NCBI GenBank assembly: GCA_938010615.1
Contig: CALLUY010000177.1
Location: 1 to 46,802 of the forward strand
DNA: 46,802 bases
From: an uncultured Pirellulaceae bacterium
Lineage (GTDB): Bacteria > Planctomycetota > Planctomycetia > Pirellulales > Pirellulaceae
Direction of reading: 5' to 3'
Positions 7,038 to 14,728 of this stretch are shown here, piece by piece. The position numbers were made by a program, and so were the translations under genes. Every line of letters begins with the position of its first letter. Positions within the stretch are counted from its first letter, which is position 1. The notes beneath the pieces are model-generated. The model was not told where the DNA came from. It did not search any database and worked only from the letters and a program-made list of their open reading frames with translations.

Positions 7038-7433
7038 TCAATACCTTGGAACTTCCGAATCAACCTCTTGGCTCCAGACGTCAATCCCGCCGGTCATGTT
7101 TTGAGCCGTGTCGAACCCGTGGTTTCGTAACCAGTTCACAACACGGAGACTTCGGCCACCATGATGGCAATGAACGACAATTCGCTCTTGTCGATGCGGC
7201 TCCAATTCGGCGACTCGATCTACAAGCTCATCCATCGGAATCAAAATCGACCCTTCAATCTGACAGATCGAATGTTCTCTTGGTTCGCGGCAGTCAATCA
7301 ATATCACAGATGTATCGGATTCGAGGAGACTTTTCGTGTCATGCACGCTAATCTCTGAATCCAGCCTCGCTGAGCGATCCGCATTCCCATCTTCGATCGG
7401 CGCAGTGGAGTCTTGATGAGGGTCAGTTGGCAT
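7038..7433 (-). CDS. rhodanese-like domain protein
   Basis: The 131-residue cytoplasmic protein is a single rhodanese domain preceded by about 30 polar residues. Key features are DCREPREH, IPMDEL, the active-site loop CHHGGRS with the catalytic Cys, and the end GGIDVWSQEVDSEVPRY, which resembles rhodanese domains fused to MoeB/ThiF proteins. It probably transfers sulfane sulfur; the partner is not in the window. A longer frame reaches 7514, but ATG at 7433, with GAGAG about 8 bases upstream, fits the domain better because the extra N-terminal residues look non-coding. Confidence 0.85.
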   Translation of the reverse strand: MPTDPHQDSTAPIEDGNADRSARLDSEISVHDTKSLLESDTSVILIDCREPREHSICQIEGSILIPMDELVDRVAELEPHRQERIVVHCHHGGRSLRVVNWLRNHGFDTAQNMTGGIDVWSQEVDSEVPRY

Positions 7434-7623
7434 AAGTCGCTCTCTGTTAGCGATTGTCGCCGAAAAAGATTCGCAGGTAGAATGTTGCGAACATCGGCAT
7501 TGAATCAGAATCATGTGGGTGGCTCGTTAGCATACCTACTTTGAGGAAGTTCGAGCTGTTCCATTTTGAAAAAAAATACAGAGCTGTAATGTTGGGATCG
7601 CTAACTCGTTTTGTGGAGTAACC

Positions 7624-8850
7624 ATGACACCCCGCCAATGGGCTGTAAGAATCGTTAACCAACTCCAGAAAGCTGGTTTTCAGACGCTGTGGGCGGGCGG
7701 TTGCGTGCGCGATGCTCTACTGGGCATTGAACCAAAAGACTACGACGTTGCGACGTCGGCGACTCCCGATGAAGTGCAGCAGCTGTTCGGAATCAAGAAA
7801 ACGTTGGCGATCGGAAAATCGTTTGGCGTCATCACGGTGCTTGGCCCCAAGTCGGCCGGTCATATCGAAGTCGCCACGTTTCGTCGCGACGGAGGCTACA
7901 GCGACGGACGCCGTCCGGACTCCGTTGAGTTCACTGATGCTAAAGAAGATGCACTTCGACGAGACTACACGATCAACGGAATGTTCTTTGATCCGATCAC
8001 GGAAGAAGTGATCGACTATGTCGGCGGCCAAGAAGACATCCAACGCAAGCTGATCCGTGCGATTGGTGATGCAGACCAGCGTATTGAAGAAGATAAGCTG
8101 CGAATGTTGCGAGGCGTTCGGTTTGCGGCGACGTATGGTTTTGAGATCGAACCGAAGACGATGGTCGCAATTCAAAACAAAGCTTGTGAAATTAGCGCCG
8201 TTAGTCCGGAGAGGATTGGAACCGAACTGCGACGCATGCTTGGCCACTCTGGAAAGGCTCGCGCTCTGAGGTTGTTGATCGAGGGGCGACTTTGGGAGCA
8301 GGTGTTGCCGTCAGACATCGCAAGCGATTTTGACTGGAGCGACAAAGTTGGACTGCTTCAGGAACTTGATTCGGATTTCCCGACATTGCTCGCCGCAATC
8401 TTGTCTGGTTCGATGGTAACCGCATCAACACTGCAGGATTCGTGGCGACTAAAAAACGATGAAGTCGTACAAGCGGATTGGATTTTGGCCAATGAAGAAA
8501 AGTTGGCGCAGGCGATCGAATTGCCTTGGTCTCAGTTGCAGCCACTTTTGGTCAGTCCGCACGCATCGAAGACCGTTGACTTTCTGCAAGCCAAATTGGA
8601 TTCAGGCTCAGTCGCGGATTCGAAACGTTTGGCGAATTCAATTGCGCTTTGTCGTGAGAAGCTTGCTCTGGACGAAGCTGCTCTGAATCCGTCGCCACTT
8701 CTTCGAGGCGAAGATTTGAAAGAGCTTGGCATCGCGCCGGGGCCGCAGTTTAAGTCGATCCTTGACACAGTGAGGAATAAGCAGCTTGACGGAGAATTGA
8801 ACTCGTCAGAACAGGCTCGGAATTGGATCATTGATTCGAAGCAGCGATGA
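7624..8850 (+). CDS. cca: CCA tRNA nucleotidyltransferase / poly(A) polymerase family
   Basis: The 408-residue class II nucleotidyltransferase adds or repairs the 3' CCA of tRNAs. Residues about 22-45 carry GGCVRDALLG and the metal-binding DYDVAT; ALRRDYTINGM follows near 108-120, and the nucleotide-selecting head and neck motifs (DKLRMLRGVRFAATYGF, SPERIGTELRRML) near 155-205. The C-terminal body and tail are divergent, and no HD phosphohydrolase domain is visible. The family also includes poly(A) polymerases, which cannot be told apart by sequence alone. Activity in the window is consistent with CCA not being encoded in the nearby tRNA-Leu. Confidence 0.9.
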   Translation: MTPRQWAVRIVNQLQKAGFQTLWAGGCVRDALLGIEPKDYDVATSATPDEVQQLFGIKKTLAIGKSFGVITVLGPKSAGHIEVATFRRDGGYSDGRRPDSVEFTDAKEDALRRDYTINGMFFDPITEEVIDYVGGQEDIQRKLIRAIGDADQRIEEDKLRMLRGVRFAATYGFEIEPKTMVAIQNKACEISAVSPERIGTELRRMLGHSGKARALRLLIEGRLWEQVLPSDIASDFDWSDKVGLLQELDSDFPTLLAAILSGSMVTASTLQDSWRLKNDEVVQADWILANEEKLAQAIELPWSQLQPLLVSPHASKTVDFLQAKLDSGSVADSKRLANSIALCREKLALDEAALNPSPLLRGEDLKELGIAPGPQFKSILDTVRNKQLDGELNSSEQARNWIIDSKQR

Positions 8851-9024
8851 ATTCATCTGGTTTGGTTCGTGTGTTGAGGGAGACTTGCAAAAACGGCACA
8901 AACGGAACGACCAGTCCTCTTGCGTGGAAAACAGTGCTGTGAATATCGTTCAAGCGTCACCATCGATCGGCGCGAACCTAAAGTTTCACCAACCTGCCAG
9001 TGACTGTTTTTGAAAGAGCTTTTT

Positions 9025-9582
9025 GTGACTACCGATACCGAATTCGTTGACCATTACGAGACCCTTGAAGCCAGCTGCAACGCCAGTTTTGAAACGATCG
9101 AAAGTGTTTTTCGCTTCCTCGCCAAGCGGTACCATCCCGATTGCAGTGAGACTGGCGATAAGCAGCGGTTCTCGAAAATTGTGGAAGCCTACGAAACGCT
9201 TCGTGATCCGGAGCGGCGGGCTGCTTACGACAAGAATTTTGAGGCAGAGAAAGCTGAGCGGAGTGCGATTGTGCGGGAAGCTGGTCACGCCGCAAGCGAT
9301 ACCGCGGATCGTCATCATATCCTGACGCTATTCTACGCGCAGCGTCGTCGAGACATGAAAAAACCAGGTATCGGAATTTCGACGCTGGAACACATGTTGG
9401 ACATTGACCCGGAAGTAGTCGGATTTCATATCTGGTACTTCAAGGAAAGAGGTTGGATCACTCGTGAAGAGAGTGGCGTTCTGTCGATCACTGCAGATGG
9501 CGTTGACAAAATTGAATCCACTGTTGAAAAACAGGAGTCAGCATCGCTGATCCGAATTGCAGAAGCGAAAAGTCAAACTTAG
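9025..9582 (+). CDS. J-domain protein with C-terminal winged-helix-like region
   Basis: A protein of 185 residues. The N-terminal 60 residues form a J domain (DHYETLEASCNAS, the HPD signature in RYHPDC, and KIVEAYETLRDPERRAAYD), which would stimulate the ATPase of a DnaK partner. Residues about 95-165 read like a compact winged-helix fold (LTLFYAQRRRDMKKPGIGIS, EHMLDI, FKERGWITREESG, ITADGVDKIE). The Gly/Phe region, zinc fingers and substrate domain of DnaJ are missing. GTG at 9025 is preferred over TTG at 9010 because AAAGAG lies about 7 bases before it. No chaperone gene is adjacent. Confidence 0.8.
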   Translation: MTTDTEFVDHYETLEASCNASFETIESVFRFLAKRYHPDCSETGDKQRFSKIVEAYETLRDPERRAAYDKNFEAEKAERSAIVREAGHAASDTADRHHILTLFYAQRRRDMKKPGIGISTLEHMLDIDPEVVGFHIWYFKERGWITREESGVLSITADGVDKIESTVEKQESASLIRIAEAKSQT

Positions 9583-9653
9583 TTGGAGACGAGCTCGTTC
9601 TAACGAACAGGCTAACGAGTAATTGAACCTGCTAACTTAATCGCGTTTCGATG

Positions 9654-10448
9654 TTAGCTGAACAGGTTGGACAAGTATTCGAGCCCTTGAGCGCATTGTG
9701 GTACGGGATTCGATTCGGCATCGCGATCGATCGTGATGTATCCAGCGTAATTCTTCTGTTCGAGATTTCCCAATAGCGCGGCCCAGTCGATGCTGCCACG
9801 GCCGAGCTCCACTTCGACGCCGCGGCCGAGCGAAAAGTCTCGAACTGCATCACGGGCTCGGAAATTGACAACGTGTTCGGCCAGCAGTTTCATCGCGTCA
9901 ACAGGCGAATGTTCCGCCAACAGGAAACTGGCTGGATCGAAATCGACAAACAGTGATTGAACGGGCAAGAAGTCGATCAATTCTTTCATCCGCGAACCGT
10001 CTCCCGAATTCGCCGATGTCTTCGCCGCGAGCCATGCTCCACAGCGTTGGCCGTGGTGGCCGATATCCGAAAGAGCCTCCGTTAGCGTTTGCCAAGCTTG
10101 TGATTCGCGATCTTCTGGAATGGGTCCGACGTCATTGACGACGACGTTGCAGCCGAGTTCGTAGGCCATCGTCATGGCCGCTTTGGTGCCTTCGATTTTT
10201 TGTTCGAGCATTTCCAGCGTCGAGTACCCTGCCCTTGTGGGGAAGTTGACGGCCGAGATTTTCAGCTGATAGTCGCCCAGCATTTTTCGCAAATGCCGAA
10301 CGGCAGTTCGCGACATGTCCTTCGGTTTGACTTCGGTGCGGCCGTTGACTTCGATCGCTTCGGCGCCAATCTGTGCGGCGGTTTCGAGGGCTTGGCGAAA
10401 GGGCTGCCGCAGGCATTCGAGACGGAGTCCTTTTTTTAGTTGAAGCAT
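9654..10448 (-). CDS. sugar phosphate isomerase/epimerase-like TIM-barrel protein
   Basis: The 264-residue protein resembles the xylose isomerase-like TIM-barrel (AP endonuclease family 2) group: an N-terminal GAEAIEVNGRTE strand, an internal GCNVVVNDVGPIPED strand, FVDFDPASFLL and a final GRGSIDWAALLGNLEQ plus YITIDRDAE. Such proteins isomerise or epimerise sugars or polyols; the substrate cannot be predicted. An upstream extension to 10706 is a translation of tandem 7-bp repeats, so ATG at 10448 (MLQLKKGLRLEC) is the real start. It diverges from the MFS transporter gene, and the two share the 208-base interval that carries inverted heptamer arrays. Confidence 0.8.
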   Translation of the reverse strand: MLQLKKGLRLECLRQPFRQALETAAQIGAEAIEVNGRTEVKPKDMSRTAVRHLRKMLGDYQLKISAVNFPTRAGYSTLEMLEQKIEGTKAAMTMAYELGCNVVVNDVGPIPEDRESQAWQTLTEALSDIGHHGQRCGAWLAAKTSANSGDGSRMKELIDFLPVQSLFVDFDPASFLLAEHSPVDAMKLLAEHVVNFRARDAVRDFSLGRGVEVELGRGSIDWAALLGNLEQKNYAGYITIDRDAESNPVPQCAQGLEYLSNLFS

Positions 10449-10450
10449 TG

Positions 10451-10534
10451 TGGTTTTCGGTTTTCGGTGTGCGGTGTGCGGTGTTCGGTGTTCGGTGTTC
10501 GGTACTCGGTACTCGGTACTCGGTACTCGGTACT
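10451..10534 (+). repeat. tandem heptamer array A (12 units)
   Basis: Twelve contiguous 7-bp units: TGGTTTT, CGGTTTT, CGGTGTG twice, CGGTGTT three times and CGGTACT five times. Read on the minus strand towards the isomerase start they run GTACCGA, ACACCGA, AAACCGA and end two bases before the ATG. The first 21 bases recur inverted in array B with one mismatch. Confidence 0.95.
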
Positions 10535-10620
10535 CAATTTCGCGTTTCCAGTCGCCCATTGGGCATCCGCGTCTCGTTTCCGCTTCCGGTCGCGGATCGT
10601 GTAGTCTACGCTTGCGACCA

Positions 10621-10650
10621 CACACCGAAAACCGCAAACCAAAAACCGCA
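10621..10650 (+). repeat. tandem heptamer array B, inverted relative to array A
   Basis: Units CACACCG, AAAACCG, CAAACCA, AAAACCG and a partial unit end 6 bases before the MFS start codon. Bases 10621-10641 are the reverse complement of 10451-10471 at 20 of 21 positions, so the interval between the isomerase and MFS genes is bracketed by inverted repeats. Confidence 0.9.
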
Positions 10651-10656
10651 CTCTCA

Positions 10657-11925
10657 ATGCTTCCAAAATCGGAAACGTCTCCCAGTAGTTCCAGCACTAA
10701 CTTCATTCGGTTGGCGCTCTACCAGATCGCATTGCGAATCGGTTGGATCTTCAAAACCGAAAGCGTCATCATGCCGGCGTTTTTGGACATCATTGGAGGC
10801 AGCGGTTGGTTGCGAGGCTGCCTGCCGATGTTGAATCGATTCGGTCAGAGTATTCCACCACTGCTCGTTTCGCAGCAAGTCAGCAACCTGCCGCAAAAGA
10901 AATATGCTCTGGCAGCAACCACGTTTTGCATGGGCGCCTCGTTTTTGGTCCTGTCGCAGCTGTGGTATTGGACGGAAGGGAACTTTCGGGCGATGCCTTT
11001 CGTGTTCCTGGTGATCTACGCGTTCTTTTTTGTTTCGACTGGGATTACGCAGCTATTGGTCAACACGCTGATTGGGAAACTGGTCGCGACCACCGTCCGC
11101 GGTCGACTGGCGGCGGCCGGCAGTATCGTTGGCGGCATCATTGCAGTGGCTTGTGCCTGGTTCCTGCTGCGGAACTGGTTGAGTGCTGAAACGGGAATGT
11201 TTGAGTGGGTGTTTGGGTTCACGGGAATTGCATTTGTTCTGGCAAGCGTCATTTCGTTGACTCTGGTTGAAAAGAAAGACACTGAAGTCAAGGTTGTCGA
11301 AAAATCCTTGCCGTTACTAAAGTCATCTTTGCGGACGGTGCTGCATGATCGAAACTTTCGTCGGCTGATGATTGTGGCTTCGATGTTTGGAATGTGCGTT
11401 GTGCTGACGCCACATTATCAAACGTTGGCTCGGGAACGACTGGAAGTCAATTTCCGATCGTTGATTCCGTGGGTGATTGCTCAACACATCGGTGCTTCGT
11501 TGATTACCGTTCCGATGGGTTGGCTGGCGGACAAATATGGCAATCGAATCGTTTTGAAGATTCTGATGTTGGCGTTGTGCGCGACGCCGGTGCTGGGTTT
11601 GGTGTTCAGCTGGTCCGGTGAGTTTGGCCGAACGATGTTTCCGCTGGTATTCTTTTTGCTTGGTCTGACTCCGATCACCGTTCGCTTTCTGACGAACTAC
11701 ACGTTGGAAGTGACTGACCGCGCGAAGCACCCGCTCTATTTGAGTACGCTGGGAATGTTCATCTCGCTACCAGTGATAGCGACTTCGTTGGTTTTTGGTG
11801 CCTTGGTGGATATTGCCGGATTCGAGACCGTGTTCTGTATCGTGCTTGGCTTTTTGTTGGTCGGGTTGGCGATGACCTTTCGCCTCGAAGAGCCGCGGAC
11901 GCAGTCTGACGAGGTTTTCCCTTGA
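10657..11925 (+). CDS. MFS transporter
   Basis: A 422-residue inner-membrane protein with about 12 hydrophobic segments and the major-facilitator layout: an N-terminal six-helix bundle, a cytosolic loop with charged residues (EKKDTEVKVVEKS near residue 207), and a C-terminal bundle containing MGWLADKYGNRIVLK, the classic intracellular loop motif (D-x-x-G-x-R/K). It probably imports or exports a small solute, but substrate is unknown. The reading frame is open far upstream to 10450, but that part translates the heptamer repeats; ATG at 10657 directly follows array B. The gene diverges from an isomerase gene and may be co-regulated with it. Confidence 0.85.
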   Translation: MLPKSETSPSSSSTNFIRLALYQIALRIGWIFKTESVIMPAFLDIIGGSGWLRGCLPMLNRFGQSIPPLLVSQQVSNLPQKKYALAATTFCMGASFLVLSQLWYWTEGNFRAMPFVFLVIYAFFFVSTGITQLLVNTLIGKLVATTVRGRLAAAGSIVGGIIAVACAWFLLRNWLSAETGMFEWVFGFTGIAFVLASVISLTLVEKKDTEVKVVEKSLPLLKSSLRTVLHDRNFRRLMIVASMFGMCVVLTPHYQTLARERLEVNFRSLIPWVIAQHIGASLITVPMGWLADKYGNRIVLKILMLALCATPVLGLVFSWSGEFGRTMFPLVFFLLGLTPITVRFLTNYTLEVTDRAKHPLYLSTLGMFISLPVIATSLVFGALVDIAGFETVFCIVLGFLLVGLAMTFRLEEPRTQSDEVFP

Positions 11926-11986
11926 CATCTCGGACTTGTGCGATGGACAATGTCTGCTCTTACGAAACAAACATTGAAGGATAGTC

Positions 11987-12799
11987 ATGTTCAGAAAATC
12001 TCTTGCGGCAGCTTTGCTCGTTGCCATTTCATTCGCTGGTGCTGTCGAAGCTCAGCAACTACCAGAAGGCACCAAATGTATTGTGGCCGGTAAACCTGCG
12101 AAAGTTGAGGCTGCTGCTGACTATCGTGGCGGCAAAGTCTATCTGTGTTGCAAGAATTGCGTGGCGACGTTCGACAAGGACTCCACCAAATTTGCGACGT
12201 TGGCAAATCATCAACTAGTGACCACTGGTCAGTTCGAGCAAACCGGATGCCCAATTTCTGGCGGCGACGTTGATGCTGAGCAAGTCTGCGAAGTTGGCGG
12301 TGTGAAAGTTGCGATGTGCTGCGAGAAGTGTAAAGCCAAAGTTGACGCGGCTGAGACCGAAGAAGAGAAAATCGAGCTCGTGTTCGCGGATGCTGCATTC
12401 GAGAGGTCATTCGCCAAGAAGGCTTCGTATGATTTGACTGGCGTCAAGTGTTTCATGATGCCAAAGAGAGATGTCAAGGAAGCGAAGTCAGTCGATCATC
12501 GAGGTGGCAAAGTGTTCTTTTGCTGTCCGGGTTGCGTGAAGAAGTGGAACAAGAGCCCGGCGAAGTTTGAAGCTCAAGCGAATCTTCACTTGGTCAAGAC
12601 GGGGCAATTCAAGCAGACTGCTTGCCCGATCTCTGGCGGCGATATTGACGAAGAGCAGTTCAGCGAAGTCGACGGTGTGAAGGTTTTCTTTTGCTGCAAG
12701 AATTGCAAAGCGAAAGTTGATGCCGCGTCGACAGATGATGCCAAACGAGACCTTGTTTTCGGCAAAGATCTGTTCGAGAAGGGTTTCGCTGCGAAGTAG
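11987..12799 (+). CDS. secreted protein with four cysteine-rich (TRASH/YHS-like) repeats
   Basis: The 270-residue protein begins with a signal peptide (MFRKSLAAALLVAISFAGAV, cleavage after about AEA-Q). The mature part contains four metal-binding-like repeats, each with a hydrophobic strand and a CCxxC centre: VYLCCKNC, VAMCCEKC, VFFCCPGC and VFFCCKNC. Repeats 1+2 and 3+4 form two tandem halves, each with a CPISGGD segment. The pattern matches YHS/TRASH domains, which bind copper or other soft metals; a role in the periplasm or at the cell surface is inferred. A strong terminator follows at 12826. Confidence 0.75.
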   Translation: MFRKSLAAALLVAISFAGAVEAQQLPEGTKCIVAGKPAKVEAAADYRGGKVYLCCKNCVATFDKDSTKFATLANHQLVTTGQFEQTGCPISGGDVDAEQVCEVGGVKVAMCCEKCKAKVDAAETEEEKIELVFADAAFERSFAKKASYDLTGVKCFMMPKRDVKEAKSVDHRGGKVFFCCPGCVKKWNKSPAKFEAQANLHLVKTGQFKQTACPISGGDIDEEQFSEVDGVKVFFCCKNCKAKVDAASTDDAKRDLVFGKDLFEKGFAAK

Positions 12800-12825
12800 C
12801 GAAGCGGAAAATTGAGAACGAATTG

Positions 12826-12863
12826 AAAGCTCCGGCGCCGTCGACACGTGCCGGAGCTTTTTT
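12826..12863 (+). terminator. intrinsic terminator after the cysteine-rich protein gene
   Basis: An 11-bp perfect stem (AAAGCTCCGGC / GCCGGAGCTTT) with a 13-base loop is followed by further T residues. It lies 26 bases after the stop codon at 12799. Confidence 0.9.
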
Positions 12864-12900
12864 CGTTTAGATGTGCATTTTGGATTGATCGTTTAACACG

Positions 12901-13051
12901 GCAATGCCGTTCAATGAAGGTGATGTCACCCCTCGTTTTGGCTTTTCAGTAGGGTCGTTGCAGATGAGGAGGTGGCATAAGCCTCTGGCTTGTGGACATG
13001 CAGAACACAGGCCTATGCCACCGAGCCTTTGGCTTCATTGAACGGTATTGC
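12901..13051. repeat. nested intergenic inverted repeats
   Basis: Outer arms at 12901-12919 (GCAATGCCGTTCAATGAAG) and 13033-13051 are inverted copies with 18 of 19 matches. Inside, 12971-12987 and 13006-13022 form a second inverted pair around GGTGGCATAAGCC (15 of 17 matches). The inner sequence recurs alone at 17834-17857. The 12800-13272 gap otherwise holds only the terminator and the GGCAGGC/GCCTGCC palindrome at 13176-13192; the frame open across it ahead of lpxB is not convincing coding. Confidence 0.85.
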
Positions 13052-13175
13052 GTTTAACGGCAAGCCGAAGGCGACTGTGTGTATGTGTAGGTCATGCTGT
13101 GCATGACGACGCATCAAGAGATAGCGATGCGATCAGTGAAAATTGCGGCAATTCAATGCTTCAACGCGAATTGAT

Positions 13176-13192
13176 GGCAGGCACAGCCTGCC
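13176..13192. repeat. short palindrome GGCAGGC-aca-GCCTGCC
   Basis: A perfect 7-bp inverted repeat with a 3-base loop, 80 bases upstream of lpxB. Its form resembles interspersed palindromes common in planctomycete intergenic DNA. Confidence 0.75.
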
Positions 13193-13272
13193 CTACTGTC
13201 AAAAAACTCGCGTTCCAGATTCTGCCCATTCCGGTCATAATTCAGCCTTCACGGATGAATGAACGGAACACG

Positions 13273-14496
13273 ATGCGAATCTTTTTCTCAGTTGGCGAAC
13301 CCAGCGGCGACTTGCACGGATCAAATTTGATTCGCCATTTGCAGGATGCCAATCCGGACTTTGAGTTCGTCGGTTTCGGTGGGCCGAAGATGAAGGCTGC
13401 TGGTTGCGAACTGATTTACGATTTGACGCAATTGGCCGTGATGTTCCTCAGCAAGGTCATCGCCAACTTGCGATTCTTCTTTGGGCTCGTCGATCAGGCA
13501 GATGAGTACTTCGCCAACAATAAAGTTGATGCCGTCGTGCTGATTGACTATCCAGGGTTCAATTGGCACATTGCCAAAAAAGCGAAGGCTCGTGGCATTC
13601 CGGTTTACTACTACGGCGTGCCGCAGATGTGGGCATGGGCGCCGTGGCGAGTTCGCAAAATTCGCAAGTACGTTGACCACGTTTTGTGCAAGTTGCCTTT
13701 CGAGAAAAAATGGTTTGAAGATCGAAACTGCAAAGCGACTTACGTTGGTCATCCTTACTTTGATCAGCTCGCGACGCAAACGTATGACGAAGATTTCTTG
13801 CGGCAAGCCAGCGATCAGATGGGTTTGTCGGAAAACAAGCTAGTCCTTCTCTTGCCCGGTTCGCGTGACCAGGAAGTCGAAAACAACTTGCCGATTTTGA
13901 TCGAGACCGCCGACCGTGTTGCTGCGGAACGTTCGGAGGTAGCGTTCGCGATCGCTTGCTACAAAGAAGAACACTTGGCCGTCGCCCAAGAAATGTTGGA
14001 CCAGAGAACCGACGGAGCTGAGATAAAGCTCTATTGTGAACGAACGCCAGAACTCATGAAATCGGCAACGGTTTGTATGGCGTGCAGCGGATCGGTTTCA
14101 CTTGAGTTGCTTCATCATCGCAAGCCAACGGTGGTCGTTTACAAGCTGAAATGGCCTTACATGATTGCTCAATCGATCGTGATTCGAACACAGTTCATCA
14201 CGTTGACGAATTTGATGGCGGCAGACGACATTCGCAAGAAGACCTGGCGACCGTCAAATCCGGACGTGGACGATGTCGTGATGCCTGAGTACCTGACGAC
14301 TGGTTCACCGTCGAAAAGGATGGCCGCGAACGTGGTGCAATGGTTGTCTGATCCCAAGGAGCTTGCGAAGAACGAGCAGCGGTTGGATCAGCTGGCGAAA
14401 CAGTACGCCAAACCGGGAGCCACGAAACGTGCGGCGGCATACCTGTTGGAAACCTTGGGCGTGAAAGTCGGCGCTACGAATCGCAAGGTGGCGTAG
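13273..14496 (+). CDS. lpxB: lipid-A-disaccharide synthase
   Basis: The 407-residue glycosyltransferase (GT19) condenses UDP-diacylglucosamine with lipid X to make the lipid A disaccharide at the inner membrane. Signatures are SVGEPSGDLHG at residues 5-15, GFGGPKM near 35, LIDYPGFNW near 90, PVYYYGVPQMWAWAPWRVRKI near 112-132, YVGHPYFDQ near 158, LLPGSRDQEV near 195 and the ACSGSVSLELL donor-site segment near 274. The start MRIFF at 13273, preceded by GGAA, fits the family; an ATG at 13255 is possible. Its presence indicates an outer membrane with lipid A. No other lpx genes are in the window. Confidence 0.9.
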   Translation: MRIFFSVGEPSGDLHGSNLIRHLQDANPDFEFVGFGGPKMKAAGCELIYDLTQLAVMFLSKVIANLRFFFGLVDQADEYFANNKVDAVVLIDYPGFNWHIAKKAKARGIPVYYYGVPQMWAWAPWRVRKIRKYVDHVLCKLPFEKKWFEDRNCKATYVGHPYFDQLATQTYDEDFLRQASDQMGLSENKLVLLLPGSRDQEVENNLPILIETADRVAAERSEVAFAIACYKEEHLAVAQEMLDQRTDGAEIKLYCERTPELMKSATVCMACSGSVSLELLHHRKPTVVVYKLKWPYMIAQSIVIRTQFITLTNLMAADDIRKKTWRPSNPDVDDVVMPEYLTTGSPSKRMAANVVQWLSDPKELAKNEQRLDQLAKQYAKPGATKRAAAYLLETLGVKVGATNRKVA

Positions 14497-14584
14497 GAGT
14501 GTCGCTCGGTTCTCCGAACCGATAGCGTGCGGATTGAGACGTCGAACAATAGCGAGACTGCGTTTGATAGAAAGCGTGTTTCCT

Positions 14585-14679
14585 CGGCTCGCTACCAGCT
14601 CGGAGAGCTGGCCGACATTCAGTTTAACGGATGGAAAACCATGTTCTCAGCGCGCTATCAGCTAGGAAAGCTGAGCGAC
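14585..14679. repeat. two diverged copies of an intergenic repeat
   Basis: Copies at 14585-14616 (containing GCTACCAGCTCGGAGAGCTG) and 14649-14679 (GCTATCAGCTAGGAAAGCTG) are direct repeats of about 31 bases, each with an internal AGCT...AGCT dyad. They lie between lpxB and the binding-protein gene. Confidence 0.7.
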
Positions 14680-14728
14680 TCTGGATATGATCTCTTTCAA
14701 GTTTCCTGAAGACGTTTTGAAAGAAGAT

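Noticed and set aside
10450-10656. Long N-terminal extensions of the MFS and isomerase genes
   Set aside because: They translate the heptamer arrays (repeating VLGTRYS or VPSTEYR patterns); both proteins have good family starts immediately after the arrays.
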